A stretch of 64,000 bases of DNA from Methanosarcina sp. ERenArc_MAG2 (GCA_023955635.1 JAMXHR010000011.1:62001-126000), one strand, 5' to 3'. Numbered from the stretch's first letter, positions 19,122-30,787 are shown. Made by a program: numbers and translations. The notes: generated by a model from the sequence alone, not told the origin.

Positions 19122-20734
19122 ATGAACGGAAAAGATCTGAGATACAGCTGGAAAAACAGGAGAAAAATAGGAGTTTATTTTGCAATTTTAATTTTTTGAT
19201 TGCATTGGGAACAACTGCCCTTTCGACTACGTCACCCAGCACCACTGTGTATGTTGCTGCCGATGGGAGGGGAAATCTCAACTGTGATGGAAGTGATGAC
19301 CAGATAGAGATAAACAAAGCTCTTGCATATGTTGCAGAAAACCCTCAGTTCACAACCGTTCATCTGAAGGGGCCCAATACATACGTCATTTCGGACAGTA
19401 TTTTAATTGGAAACGACACCGTTCTGGAAGGAGACCACACAGCCGTAATTAAACTTAAAGACGGAGCGAACTGGCCAAGAGATAAGCCTTTGATTACGCA
19501 AATGGACAGTGCCGGAAACCATAATATCACTATAAAAGGATTTGAAATTGACGGAAACCATAACAAGAACGATGAAAAAAAGAGAGGAGAGGGATATTAC
19601 AATCAAATCTATTTCTTTAATTCCGGGAACATACAGATCTACTCTATTTACATGCATGATGGGCACGGAGACGGGCTAAAAATAGAGAGAAGCTCTAATA
19701 TTCAGTTTTATAATAATAAAGTGTATAAGTTAGGACATGATGGTCTTTATGCCATTGATTGCCAGAATGTAGAGGCCTGGAACAACACAATAACCTGCAG
19801 AACTAACAGCGCTCTTAGATTATGGAACTCAAACCATGTTAAATTTCATGATAATGTAATCGATTCTTTCTACCACTGGAGTGCAGGTGGGCCGGGCATT
19901 CAAATTCAAAAATCAGCAGGCGTGATGAACGACATAGAGGTGTATAATAATACTATCCATAATACCTATGGACCTGGAATCTGGCTGTTAGGCTATGGTC
20001 ATTCTTACCCCAGGGAAGAGGCACAGAACGTACATATTCACCACAATATCTTCTACAGCACAGGTACAAACCCAAGTATCAATTGGGTAGGTGGTATAGT
20101 GACAAGTGGATTTTACAATACCCTTGTTGAGAATAACGTATTTGACGGTACATACCATGCTGCCGTTATTCATATGTATCCTGAAGGTTACTCCATAGAC
20201 CTTTCACCCAAAGATACGGGATACACAACAATTGTCCGCAATAACATAATCATAAATACTCAGCAGCGTGCGAAAGATCCGAACGGGACAGGGTATGGAA
20301 TTATCAATTACCTCCCTGAAACACATACCTTTGTGCTGCAAAATAACTGCCTTTTCAATAATATAGCAGGAGACTACAGAAATTTCAGATCAAAAACCGA
20401 TATCCATGCAGATCCTCTCTTTGCAGACCAGAAAAACCATGATTATCACCTGAAATCAAGAGGTGGAAGGTGGAATGGAAATACCTGGGTAAAGGACCTT
20501 ATAAGCTCTCCATGTATTGATGCCGGTTATTCGTCCTCTGACTATTCAAAGGAACCTGAGAACAATGGAGACAGGATCAATATAGGAAGGGACGGAAATA
20601 CAGAATATGCTTCTATCTCAGGAACTATGCCCGGGTACATTGTGTGGTGGAAGCAGATATTTTCACCAGAATGGAGAATATTCAGGTTAATTTTGAGGAT
20701 ATTCTTCTTATTTTGCTTTAATATGACATGCTGA
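19122..20734 (+). CDS. Exported right-handed beta-helix protein, disaggregatase-repeat type (one-base frameshift)
   Basis: With one T added to the T6 run at 19192-19197 the gene starts at ATG 19122 (MNGKDLRYSWKNRRK), has a membrane anchor or signal segment (IGVYFAILIFLIALG) and gives 537 residues. The mature part begins TVYVAADGRGNLNCDGSDDQ, the pectate-lyase-like entry, followed by many N-rich coils such as NIQFYNNKVYKLGHDGLYA and VKFHDNVIDSFYHWSAGG. This is the parallel beta-helix seen in Methanosarcina disaggregatase-related proteins and is expected to bind or cut an outer polysaccharide. Unlike two paralogues, it lacks the DNRLRE domain and ends in a hydrophobic tail (FRLILRIFFLFCFN) that could be a second anchor. 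A transposon gene follows, so the end may have been altered. Confidence 0.8.
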
Positions 20735-21166
20735 ACTATCCTTTCCGGCTTCTTCACAGCGAGGGGAAGTACCTCCTTAGAGTTAAGCTTGTTTAGATTA
20801 TACTTTAGCAGGGCTAGCCGGCAAAAGCATTCGAACAATTATTTAACAACCGTTTGCTAAATAGTTATTTAGCAGAATCAAGACTGCTTTTAAGGATTTG
20901 CATAGCTTCGATTATAATTCCACCTGATCCTTTTGTATCTATTTTTTGAGTCTTTTTAATTTTTTCTGGATCTTCTTCAATTTTGAAAAAATCAAGAAAT
21001 TTCATTCTAATTTGAGTAAACTAATCTACTCATTTTGAGAAAGTTTATTTATTGATGCAAGAACTTATCCAATTTTTTTGTTACATGCCCTATTTTTATG
21101 GAGATTTTCATCAGCTACCGCTATAGGAATTCCATTTTAAATTGAAGAGTTATTTTTTTTCTACCT
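20735..21166. other. Gene-free spacer, probable flank of insertion element
   Basis: No gene is seen. The stretch separates the beta-helix gene from a leftward transposase and probably includes the element's 3' end, but I could not find a convincing terminal inverted repeat, so the element's limits are not set. Confidence 0.35.
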
Positions 21167-22453
21167 TTATCCATATTGGAATCTTGCCCTCATTAAAGGT
21201 GAGAATCCTCTCCATTTTCCAGTACTGAAACACCGTTTGTTGAAATAAGTAAACAAATTATAACAGAAATTAGTTAGCCCACTATCAGTTTTGAATGATC
21301 TTGCTTTGTCTACAATATCACCTATCAAAGAAAATATCTGTTCCATTGTGTTATCTGTCTCAGGTGTAAAACCCTTTTTCAAGAAACTTACATTTTTCGT
21401 GAAAATCTCTTTTGCATAAGAAATTGCTTTATGAGACGCTTTTGAAAGTTCCAGACCAGAATCCAATTCTCGGATCTTTTGAAAACATACAACAGCACTG
21501 ATAACCGTATCAGAGCGTATTAATTGACATATCTCATTGTACACAAGCTCATCATTACCTGGAATATTTGTGATGGAATTGAATTCGTCACTGTATCTCT
21601 TACTAACGTTTTTTAATTGATGGAACACGCAAAAGGAGTGAGCCACTTCAGGGAAGACACTTTTTACAGCTCCAATAATTGCTTTATCTTCGTCAGAAAC
21701 GATCTTTTGTATTTTACCTTCAGGAAATCGGTTTTTTATTCGTATGAAAAGAGGCATCAGAGCTTCAATTGTTGGTAATCTGTCAGTTATCTCAAAATCC
21801 AAAACGACCTTTTCTTTTGTGGCAATAACGTAAACAGATTTATATCGCATCTTTTTCCATTCTTTTTCTGAAATTTCTCTTCCCAACAGAGTTTCAAATT
21901 TCTTTTTCCATCCTTTTTTGATCCAATCTCCATCAACATACAATGTTCTGTCAAAAGCAATATTTTGATCTAAAAGTTCTTGCTTTGAAAGCTCTGCTTG
22001 TTGTTGCTCATATAACCATAGTGAAGTGGCACAAGGAGCTCTCCCACAGAAATCAGTTAGTCCTTCTGTATATGTTTCTCCAATTTTTCGAGAATTGTTT
22101 AGACTGCATCGCCCATCGTATCTAACAGACATTTGTTTTTCATAAAACTCATAACTGTAATTTGCAGAACCAGGAACACCAATAATCTGATCATGGAAAT
22201 GTTTCTTACAAGAAAAACAAGTCCAGTATGTAACATCGCGAGCTATAGTACCGTGACTTGATAAAATAAAACGAGTGTAGTGAGAGTTTACATGTAATTT
22301 ACTTCCACAATCATCACAATGAGTAGGAGAATATACAAAGAACATAGGGTAGTATCGATTTTCAACCAAAACCTTTGGTAAAGGAATTATTATTTTTCCG
22401 TCAACAACCGTTTTTGCCATTGATTTGTCTATTGCGAGGTTCCCTTTTCCCAT
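21167..22453 (-). CDS. Transposase, Mutator/IS256-like (MULE-type DDE)
   Basis: The 428-residue protein has two N-terminal zinc-binding Cys pairs (HCDDCGSK and WTCFSCKKHFHD) and a DDE catalytic core: TLYVDGDW (first Asp), IVSDEDKAIIGAV (second Asp, with AHSFCVFHQLKN just after) and DNTMEQIFSLIGD (Glu). This is the layout of MULE-type transposases related to IS256. The frame is intact and the gene could be active. It lies between two beta-helix paralogues. A badly decayed copy of the same gene is at 51180-51790. The terminal repeats were not identified. Confidence 0.8.
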   Translation of the reverse strand: MGKGNLAIDKSMAKTVVDGKIIIPLPKVLVENRYYPMFFVYSPTHCDDCGSKLHVNSHYTRFILSSHGTIARDVTYWTCFSCKKHFHDQIIGVPGSANYSYEFYEKQMSVRYDGRCSLNNSRKIGETYTEGLTDFCGRAPCATSLWLYEQQQAELSKQELLDQNIAFDRTLYVDGDWIKKGWKKKFETLLGREISEKEWKKMRYKSVYVIATKEKVVLDFEITDRLPTIEALMPLFIRIKNRFPEGKIQKIVSDEDKAIIGAVKSVFPEVAHSFCVFHQLKNVSKRYSDEFNSITNIPGNDELVYNEICQLIRSDTVISAVVCFQKIRELDSGLELSKASHKAISYAKEIFTKNVSFLKKGFTPETDNTMEQIFSLIGDIVDKARSFKTDSGLTNFCYNLFTYFNKRCFSTGKWRGFSPLMRARFQYG

Positions 22454-22542
22454 TCACAACTATATTATATCAATATAATTAAAATATTATTGTTTTGTAT
22501 GATATGAGAGAAAGTCTGAAGACCAGAAAATAATAAAAAGTC

Positions 22543-22722
22543 TCATTTTTTTAGCAAGGATTCCTGCAATTTAAATATTTTTTCATAAAAAGATTTATTT
22601 ACGACAGAATTTGTCCCAATTGCAATATTATCAGCAATTATGATGTCTCCAAAAATCTTGGCACCAGGCCCAATATACGTATTGTTTCCGATTTGTGATG
22701 CCGAAACATCGTCTCTATTAGA
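22543..22722 (-). pseudogene. 3' fragment of a hexapeptide-repeat acetyltransferase
   Basis: Read leftward, the frame gives SQIGNNTYIGPGAKIFGDI, then IIADNIAIGTNSVVNKSF and a stop at 22543-22545. These are left-handed beta-helix hexapeptides like those of serine acetyltransferases and sugar acetyltransferases. No start or N-terminal part is present and the frame is lost on the 5' side. It is a relic, perhaps of a polymer-locus acetyltransferase. Confidence 0.6.
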
Positions 22723-22882
22723 TCATATATTGGTGCAGGCATGTATTCTTTTCAGAATTATGATCTTCAGATCCAAGTAGTAGAAAGAAGGCAGAGATTT
22801 TCCATGGGAGCCCATCTGCAGCCTTCAAAGATAACTTTTTTTAATCTTAAAGAATTATAGTTTAATGTATTGGGGATGCAAA

Positions 22883-24969
22883 ATGAACGAAAAAAAGCGA
22901 CTATATAAGTGGGGAAACCGAAAGAAAATATTAATTCTCAGCATAATTTTTATTTCTATAATCGCAAGTATAACCCTCATCCTCTCATCTATGCCATCTG
23001 GTACAATAATTTATGTTGCTACCAATGGGAGTGGAGATTTCAACTGTGATGGGAGTAATGATCAGGTAGAGATAAACAAAGCTCTTGCATATGTTGCAGA
23101 AAATCCGAAGTTCACAACTGTTCACCTGGAGGGGCCCAATACATACGTCATCTCGGACAGTATTTTAATTGGAAACGACACCGTTCTTGAAGGGGACACC
23201 ACAGCTGTAATCAAACTTGAAGATAAAGCAGGCTGGCCGATAGAAAAACCTATAATTACGCAAATGGACAGCGTCGGAAATCATGATATTATCATAAGGG
23301 GGTTCGAGATTGACGGAAACCATGATAAGAACGATGAAAGAAACAGAGGAAAAGGATATTACAATCTGATCCATTTCCTCAATTGCGAAAACATACAGGT
23401 TCATGATCTGTACATGCACGACAGTCACGGGGACGGACTTAAAGTCGTAAAAGGTTCAAACGTTCAGTTTTACAATAACAGAGTATATAAGTTAGGGCAT
23501 GACTCTCTCTACACAATCTATTCTTCAAATGTGGAAGCCTGGAACAACAAAATAACATGCAGAACAAACAGCGGTTTGAGAATTTACAACACGAATCATG
23601 TAAAATTCTATAATAATATCATCAACTCCGAAGGGGAAGGAGGGGCAGGAATTGAAATCCAGAAAATCGGCCCGTCAACTATCATGGATGATATTGAAAT
23701 CTGCAATAATCTGCTTTATGAAACCAATGCAGCAGGTATCTGGATTACAGGTTACGGATCCAGATACTCCAAAGAATCTGCAAAAGACATATACATTCAC
23801 CACAACAAATTTTATAAAACTGGTATTAACCCTAGTGCTGATTGGGCCGGGGGTATAGTGCTCAATGGCTTCCAAAATACCTTAATAGAGAATAATAAAT
23901 TCGACGGATGCTATGGTGCTGCTATTTCCCATAAACAGGTTACGGATGAATTTTCAGCTCCTGACTCGGGATATACAACTATTGTGGAAAATAATATAAT
24001 AATTAATACACAGTCCAGTCCTGCAGCCGGAGGAGGATATGCTGTATACAACATGTTGAAAAACACTCATTCATTTATCCTTAAAAATAATTGCCTTTCG
24101 AATAATGCCGGCGGAAATTATATGTATGCAAGTTCGACCTCAGATGTCGAGGCTAATTCTGAACTTGTGGGGAAGATGAGCAAAAAAGAGTCTTTGGGAG
24201 AAGATTTCCCCTGGAGTGAAGCAATGTCTGCTGGGCCGCAAACGCCTTACGGAAATGAAAGCGGAATCCAGATGGAGCAGGAGGAAGGCTTCGGATCAAG
24301 CCTTAAAAGGGTATTTTCAGAGTTATTGAGATCCCTGAAAAGACTTTTATTAAACCTTTCGATACAGTCTGATGGAGCGGAAAACTTTAAAATATATTTA
24401 CCTTTGACCGTTTCTGACAACGGATTGAAAGAAGAAACTCCCAATAAGACCTTTCGTGAAAGAGAGTATATCGACGTAGGAAAAAGATCAGATGGGGGCG
24501 TATACAGAGATGTCATACTCTTTGAGCTAAGTTCACTTAATCAGACCAACCAGATTAAAGAGGCGTCCCTCTCTTTGTTCTGGTACTATCCAGAAAATCA
24601 AATAAGGCCGAAAGATACCGTACTGGAAGTATATAGACCGGAAAAATGGTGCGAAGAACATATTACATGGGAGGAAATGGAGGTTGATACCCCTGGAAAA
24701 ATGTTGGAGGAGATTGGTATGACAAGAACGGTATCTTACAGGGCAGCAGTCCGTATGCCACGATAACTATCAGCGGAGATGATACGCCTGACAACCGCTA
24801 CTATGAACTGAATGTAACGGAACTTGTGCAGGAATATGTCGGCGGAAAGTACGAAAATACAGGCTTCCTTATAAAGGCTCGTGAGGAAGACAATAATTAT
24901 ATTGCCTTCTACAGCTCCAACTGGCAAAACAAAAACCAGAGGCCTAAACTCACAATAGAGTATAACTGA
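22883..24969 (+). CDS. Exported beta-helix protein with DNRLRE-type C-terminal domain (one-base frameshift)
   Basis: ATG 22883 (MNEKKRLYKWGNRKK) follows GGGG and aligns with the start of the paralogue at 19122. A membrane segment (ILSIIFISIIASITLIL) is followed by the beta-helix (residues about 43-422; IIYVATNGSGDFNCDGSND entry, DGDGLK-type coils) and a linker. Residues about 500-695 form a DNRLRE-like beta-sandwich domain (EREYIDVGKRSDGGVYRDVI, SLFWYYPENQ, YYELNVTELVQEYVGGKYEN). The frame breaks in the A5 run 24697-24701; one more A gives TPGKNVGGDWYDKNGILQ and the stop at 24969, for 695 residues. It is probably a cell-surface protein acting on, or binding, the extracellular matrix polysaccharide. 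Confidence 0.82.
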
Positions 24970-25057
24970 ATATCGATAAAATTGATCTGAAAATGTAATT
25001 TGGTTGATAAAGATGCAGGTAATGTTTAGATATAAATATAGGGCCCTTTAATTTTCG

Positions 25058-25513
25058 ATGCTTCTTTTTGGACATATAGGGATTACGCTGGGAGTATATT
25101 TAGGGTTGGAATATTTATACCCAACCTGAGGGTTGTAATAGATCCAAGATATATGTCGATTGGAGCTCTCCTGCCTGACGTGATAGACAAACCTGTCGGG
25201 AAAGTCATCTTTCTACCCTTGCAAACGAACGTATCATAGGTCATACCTTATTGTTCGTTCTTCTTCTCGCCCTTATAGGAGTTATACATGCACAAAAAAG
25301 AAAAGATAGCAGAAGACTTGCTCTGGCTTCGGCTCTTTTTTTCATTTTCTGGAAGATCAGATGTGAGCGTGGCCTTCAACTTTTTTCTGGCCGCTTCTCG
25401 GATTGAATTTTCCCACAGATTCCACGGAATATACTGGACTGGAATATTTATTAAGAATGCTCAAAAAATCTTTTGAGCCTGAGTTCTCGCAAACTTTCAT
25501 CGCTGAAATATGA
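25058..25513 (+). pseudogene. Decayed copy of the YdjM-like membrane hydrolase
   Basis: The region starts MLLFGHIGITLGVY, matching MFIFGHIGITLGIF of the gene at 13915, then hits a stop and shifts frames. Further matches are SIGALLPDVIDKPVGKV, RIIGHTLLF and the C-terminal FEPEFSQTFIAEI. Several frameshifts and stops across 450 bases, not confined to homopolymers, mark it as a true pseudogene. The copy lies about 11 kb from the intact gene. Confidence 0.7.
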
Positions 25514-25641
25514 AGATCGGGATAGTGGCCATTTTTGCTGAAAACTGGTTAAAAAAGGCTAAGCAAAAAAATTTGATGGAATAAATGGATACTGAACGAA
25601 AAAAATTAAAGAAAAAAGATCCGGAAGAGTATTTCCGGGTT

Positions 25642-26786
25642 TTAACGAGCAAGTCCTATCCTTTCATTCCTCTTTTTCTCAACCTGCATGTCAAAAAGCA
25701 TTCCAAAAAGAAGCATCTGAAGTCCCGTGCCCAATACGAGGAAGCCAAGCAGGGGTAGTAGGAAGGAAGAGGGTTTTGCAACAACATCTGTAAAAGGCCC
25801 CAGAATCCTATAAGAACGCCCATAGGCAGGGCAATCATTCCAAGGAAATAGAATAATACAAGAGGATGGAAATCCAGAACCGTATATTTGATTCTTAGCC
25901 GCCAAAGGAAACCCCTGAAGATCATAGGGGCTACCTTGCGAATGAACTTTCCGTACTGGATCTTCGATTTTTCCCTGCCGTAACGGGCGGGCATTACCAC
26001 ATCCATTACTCTCATTCCAAAGGCATTAAGCTTGATTAACAAATCGTTACAATAACCATAATAAGGATACACTGAATCTAGATCAATAACCTCGAGAGCC
26101 TGCCTGGAAATAGCTGTATATCCGTTCTGAGGATCCATAACCTGCCAGTAACCACTGCCTATTTTTGTTATAAAGCTGAGAAGAAGGTTTCCAAAAGATC
26201 TCCATTTACTCATTCCGGTCATAAAATCGTCAGTAAGTAACCTGTTTCCCTTTGTATAATCAGCTCTCCCCTCAATAATTGGGAAAATCAACCTGGGAAG
26301 CTGGGCAGGGTCCATCTGGTTGTCCCCAGCCATAACGGCAACAATATCCATTTCATCTTTCAGGGCAAGTTTATACCCGTCAATTATTCCTGCGCCTACT
26401 CCTTTATTTATTTCATGGCGCAAATACACGATCCTCGGATCTCCTAAATTTTTAACAATCTTACCTGTACGGTCTATACTACCGTCATCGATTACGTAGA
26501 TCCTGTCCACATATTCAGGGATCCCAGTGAGGGTCTCGCCTATAAGCAATTCTTCATTATAAGCAGGCACGACAACTCCTATACGTGTGCTTTCAAGTTT
26601 CCTGAATATAGGATCCACATCAAAGCTCAGATAGTTTACCTTAAGTCCTTTGGTCTTTGCTGCAGATAGCAAGGATTTTAAAGATAGATGATCTTTGCCC
26701 GAACTTATTTTCTGCAATGAATCCGCTGTTATGGCAAGAAAACCGATTTTTTCCTTAAAGGTATTTTTTCCATTCAGCAGCATCAC
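25642..26786 (-). CDS. GT2 family glycosyltransferase with C-terminal membrane helices (one-base frameshift)
   Basis: After an N-terminal stretch of about 65 residues comes a GT-A domain: GVVVPAYNEELLIGETL, VIDDGSIDRTGKI, INKGVGAGIIDGYKLAL, VMAGDNQMDP (the D-x-D-like metal site) and DPQNGYTAISRQAL. This is the polyprenol-phosphate sugar synthase-like branch, which loads sugars onto lipid carriers. The tail has two membrane helices. The frame breaks at GG 25761-25762; one more G gives NPLPSLLPLLGFLVLGTGLQ and the proper end MQVEKKRNERIGLAR at 25642, for 380 residues from ATG 26783. GTG 26786 is directly upstream. It follows the short GT2-like gene on the same strand. Confidence 0.82.
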
Positions 26787-26796
26787 TGTTTCCTGC

Positions 26797-27243
26797 TCAC
26801 AGGAGACGCGGCAGGAGCCATGAACCTACAGATAAATCAAACCCCTGCCTTAATGGTTCAAGGACATGGGAGAGCAAATCTATATCCTGCATGCACTCAG
26901 GATAAATAAGGACCACAAGCTCCGAATCAAAAGATGCCCTGTAAAGTATATTGAGTGACGCCTCCTCTCCCCCTGCCAGAGGAACAACTCGTGCCCCTCC
27001 TAAAGCCGCTACTTCCATAGTTCGATCGGTGGAACCCTTATCAAGAACAAGTACCCGGTCAGCGTAACTTGCTGCAATCAACACTTTGCTTCCAATGGAA
27101 GTTTCCTCGTTCTTAGCTGGAATTAAGACCGTAAATTCATGCCTGGGCAACCTATCTGTAAGTTGAGATGGCGAAGATACTATGCTGATAGGATCGGAAA
27201 TTAGAGAATTAAGACTAAGTGTAAGGGTTGAAGACAAACCCAA
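26797..27243 (-). CDS. Short degenerate GT2-like protein
   Basis: TTG 27243, with GGGGGTG five bases upstream, opens 148 residues. HEFTVLIPAKNEETSIGSKV, RVLVLDKGSTDRTMEVAA and LRQGFDLSVGSWLLP match the first half of a GT-A domain, but the usual DDGS is DKGS and the D-x-D region reads LIYPECMQD, so catalysis is doubtful. The second half of a GT2 is absent. If one base is missing near the 3' end, the frame would run to a TGA that overlaps the ATG of the next GT2 (TGATG), hinting at translational coupling. It could be a partner subunit or a decayed domain. Confidence 0.55.
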   Translation of the reverse strand: MGLSSTLTLSLNSLISDPISIVSSPSQLTDRLPRHEFTVLIPAKNEETSIGSKVLIAASYADRVLVLDKGSTDRTMEVAALGGARVVPLAGGEEASLNILYRASFDSELVVLIYPECMQDIDLLSHVLEPLRQGFDLSVGSWLLPRLL

Positions 27244-28329
27244 TGCACCCCCTATACCTCTGCATATACTATAACCCCTTTCATGTATATAAATGCAAAA
27301 TTATTAAAGGATATCATGTGAAAAATTATTAGACTAAGAAATATATAAAGTTAACATACAATATAGATAAATCCATTAAAATATTAATGGACTGAAATAT
27401 TTTTACCACAGATTTCTGTGAGTAGGATAAAAGAAAGTGATTAGGGCAAAAAACAGAGATTAACTTACTAAGGCCATATTATCCATTTAAAAGGAAAAAA
27501 CCAACCTATAGTACTCATAAATTGGAATATTAGACAAATAATGAGCTTATTTACTATTTGAGCGGCTTAGCTAACCATAAAGATACAGATCAACTGTAAT
27601 AGAGAAAACAACCGTTTTTGGAAATATAACTCTTTATTGCCTTGAAAAGTGGATTTTCAGAGAGAAAATGGACTTTAGAAAAGAAATAGAAGAATAATCT
27701 GAACGTGAAACATTAAAGCTGGAGATAAACGAAGCAGATGCCCAAACAAGCAATAACGTATTAGAAAAACTTATATTTACAGTTCATAAGGTATTCTATA
27801 CCGTACTTGCAAACTATAAGTGCCCTATAAGAAAGGAGCCGTAACTTAAAGAGTGAACTTCCAAAGAGTAGATATTAAATATGTCGGTACTGCCCTAACT
27901 GGTGATCAGACAACACGAAAAGATAATACTGCAGGGTGAACTCAGGTAGTAAAGGTGTGCGTGGATTGAGAGCCTTTACCCTGAAAGCACTCATACCTCG
28001 GCTTGCCTGAAGAGGGTACAAAGTATTTTTGGCAGTTTTATTGCCACTACATCAAGCCCGGGAACTGCTTTTAAAGATAAGAAAGGTTACACGTAATATC
28101 CGAGTTCCAGAGTGCCAGAATGACTTTCACAGAATATAAAATCCAGATTATCAGATTCCTACCTGAAAAATAGAAGAGAACTCATGAAAAAGGTATATTG
28201 GGGGCTGTAGTGAGATAAGATTAATGTGACGAGTTCATCGAAATAGGCTCTTTGCAGAAAGAATAAAACAAAACTATACCAAATATTTAATAAAGTTAAA
28301 GATCCAAAAGGTAGGAATAAAGGGATATA
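27244..28329. other. Long gene-free region, probably decayed sequence
   Basis: About 1.1 kb has no supported gene. Short protein-like stretches occur near 27660-27830 and 27950-28060, with frequent stops and shifts, and may be relics of a mobile element or older gene, but I cannot identify them. The leftward GT2 genes and the rightward genes beyond make this a promoter region on both sides. Confidence 0.35.
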
Positions 28330-28690
28330 ATGATTAAAAAAATGAAGCAAGATGGAGAGCTATGGGATTTATTTATGAAAAAAGAGGAGTGCGCCCCTAT
28401 CCTTTTAGATAAATACGGAAGATTTTCCTATTACCTGAGCAGTCAAATAAATATTTTCGAGCCTGAAATCTCGAACTTTCGGATCAAAAATGAGCTGAAT
28501 TCCGAATATCCTGAAGGAAGAAAATTTGCTGCATGCCCTACCTATCGATTTTGTATGCTCTGGAGTACTGAATACCGTAGCCAGAACCGTAAAAGCTCTC
28601 AAAGGGGATAAGTTTGCAGAATCTTTGGGCCTTCCCTTTTCAAGAATAAATAAAACATGGAGTCCTTGTGGAATTTTAGACAAATTATGA
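28330..28690 (+). pseudogene. Truncated polysaccharide deacetylase gene
   Basis: The N-terminus (MIKKMKQDGELWDLFMKKEE, then RFSYYLSSQINIFEPEIS and EYPEGRKFAACPTYRF) matches the start of the complete deacetylase at 34058-35103. After a shift the match continues as GLPFSRINKTWSPCGI and then stops. The catalytic HDID motif is altered and the entire NodB domain beyond is missing. It is a remnant of a second copy. Confidence 0.75.
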
Positions 28691-28849
28691 AACTTGAAAA
28701 AAATATTAAAATTATAGACAGGCTAAGGTGTAAAAGAAAGAGAGATGAAAAATAAGAGGTAATCTGTAAAAAAGGGTCTAAAATTACAAGTAAAAAAAAT
28801 TTTAGCTTGGAAGGATTTAGGTATAAAAATTATTAGATTGTGGGGATGT

Positions 28850-30787
28850 ATGGAAACTGCAAAAGGATACGCGGAGAGATTTACAAAAAATCTTGATGTG
28901 ATTCTCAGTGTAATGGGATTTAGTTTAGGTTTACTGATCGTTTCTTTATACTATATAATCAATTTAAACCAAAAGGATATTGGAATCGCGATTCTCTCTT
29001 CCTGTTTGATTTATATTCTTTTTAGAAATAAATTCAAAACTGAGGCAGCCATATCTTCTGGGGAAGATAGATTAAAAAGCATACTGAGTTTTTTATTCTA
29101 TCTAACATTTCTCACATGCGTTTTGATATACAGTATGAACCTATACTACAGACCTGTATCTTACTTTATACTTATATGCATCCTTGCAGGCATTATCGCC
29201 TCTGAAATTCTTTATATTAGAAAGGGAGACGGGGTAATCTCTATATTACTTCAAATATTCCTGCTTTCATTCCTCATAAGAGTCGGGATTTTTTACAACT
29301 TCCCGAGCCTCATGGGTTACGATGCTTATTTTCACGCAAGTATGGCACGGATAATTACTGACACTGGATTTGTTGCTCCGATTCAAATAAGCAGCAAGTA
29401 TTTCTATTACCCGCTTGCTCATATTCTTATTTCAGTTACTCAGATAATGGGTAAAATAGATATTAAAGACGCAATATTTTATTCTATAGGATTTGCCAGT
29501 GTTTTCAGTACAATAGGTGTTTACCTAATAGGAACGAAACTTGAAGGCCCCCAGATGGGTTTGCTGGCGACTCTACTAATAAACTTGAATAATCATAATA
29601 TCGTCGCGGGAATTGCGAATATAACTCCGGGTTCTCTTGTTCTCTGCTACTTTATATTTATTATATATGCGATTTTTAGCGAAAATCAGAGTTTGAGAGA
29701 TACTGGATTTATCTTGTTAATTACTATTCTGATGGTTCTGACTCACCAGTTGACAACTTTTGTAGTATTTGTCTCTTTAGTTTCGATTTATATAGGCAAA
29801 TACCTGCACAATCATCTGTACAAGAGTCTCACCATCAAAACAAACAGCTTAAATTATATTCTCTTTTTTGTTATTAGTCTGCAAACATACTGGATGTTTA
29901 CCTATGTAAACCCGAGCACTTCCTTTTTTGAGATGATACTCAGGCCTCTTATGGAAGTGCTTCGGGAAGGAGCAAGTTACTCAAGCAATGAACTTATAAT
30001 GGGTTCCGGAAATAATCAGGAAACACTGGAAGTACTCCTACTTCATATAAGCTACCTTATTCTGCCGTTTTTCGCAATCGGAGGGGTGTTAGCCTGGTTT
30101 TCTCGCGGAGATGTCAAAAAAGTCAATAAATTCTCTATTTCTGTAGTGGTTGTAATCCTGTACAGTCTTGCTTATGGAATTCCTTTACTCGGAATGAGGA
30201 ATTTCCTGACAAGCAGATGGTTCCCACTGATATCGGTGTTTCTGGTACTTGTAGCTGCATCATATATGCTAAAATTAGTAAGCCTCTTTAACTCAAAAAA
30301 AGCAAAGATCCCTACAATCTTCATAATTGTTCTACTGTTTTCATTTGTGATGGTTACAACGCCAGGCATAAATAAAGACAACCCGCTTGTGGCAAAGGAC
30401 ACGACCGTAAGAAACCAGTTCAAAGATATCGAAATCCAGGCTATCAAAACAATATCAGCGAAATACTCAGGGAATATCCTAATGGACTCTCCATATGATA
30501 GCTGCCTTTTTTACAGGGACAAGGGATATGATTCCGGTAACGCAACATATTTTAACATTCAGCATATACAGACTGGAGAGATTGGTGGCAATCCGATGGT
30601 TTTGCTGAGAAAATCAACTCTGACAGAACCTATCTCTATTAATGATCCTGAACGCTATGGGGTAAATTCTATCCAGACGCTGCCAGAAGAGTTCTTCAAA
30701 AGGTTTGAAGCACAAGACTATGCTCTGGTATACGACAACGAAGAGGTTTCGGGTTACATAAAGGAAAGAAAAGGAACCAGAAAGTAA
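28850..30787 (+). CDS. Large polytopic membrane protein, GT-C-like
   Basis: ATG 28850 follows GGGG and gives 645 residues with about thirteen hydrophobic segments, then a soluble C-terminal part of some 130 residues (from about DNPLVAKDTTVRNQFKD). The motif MGYDAYFHASMARIITDTG lies in the first large outer loop, in the same position as the acidic D-x-D/E type motif of GT-C glycosyltransferases and oligosaccharyltransferases; YYPLAHILIS follows. I infer a lipid-linked-sugar-using transferase or polymerase. It sits 86 bases before a flippase gene on the same strand, a usual pairing in polymer export loci. The frame is intact. Confidence 0.6.
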   Translation: METAKGYAERFTKNLDVILSVMGFSLGLLIVSLYYIINLNQKDIGIAILSSCLIYILFRNKFKTEAAISSGEDRLKSILSFLFYLTFLTCVLIYSMNLYYRPVSYFILICILAGIIASEILYIRKGDGVISILLQIFLLSFLIRVGIFYNFPSLMGYDAYFHASMARIITDTGFVAPIQISSKYFYYPLAHILISVTQIMGKIDIKDAIFYSIGFASVFSTIGVYLIGTKLEGPQMGLLATLLINLNNHNIVAGIANITPGSLVLCYFIFIIYAIFSENQSLRDTGFILLITILMVLTHQLTTFVVFVSLVSIYIGKYLHNHLYKSLTIKTNSLNYILFFVISLQTYWMFTYVNPSTSFFEMILRPLMEVLREGASYSSNELIMGSGNNQETLEVLLLHISYLILPFFAIGGVLAWFSRGDVKKVNKFSISVVVVILYSLAYGIPLLGMRNFLTSRWFPLISVFLVLVAASYMLKLVSLFNSKKAKIPTIFIIVLLFSFVMVTTPGINKDNPLVAKDTTVRNQFKDIEIQAIKTISAKYSGNILMDSPYDSCLFYRDKGYDSGNATYFNIQHIQTGEIGGNPMVLLRKSTLTEPISINDPERYGVNSIQTLPEEFFKRFEAQDYALVYDNEEVSGYIKERKGTRK

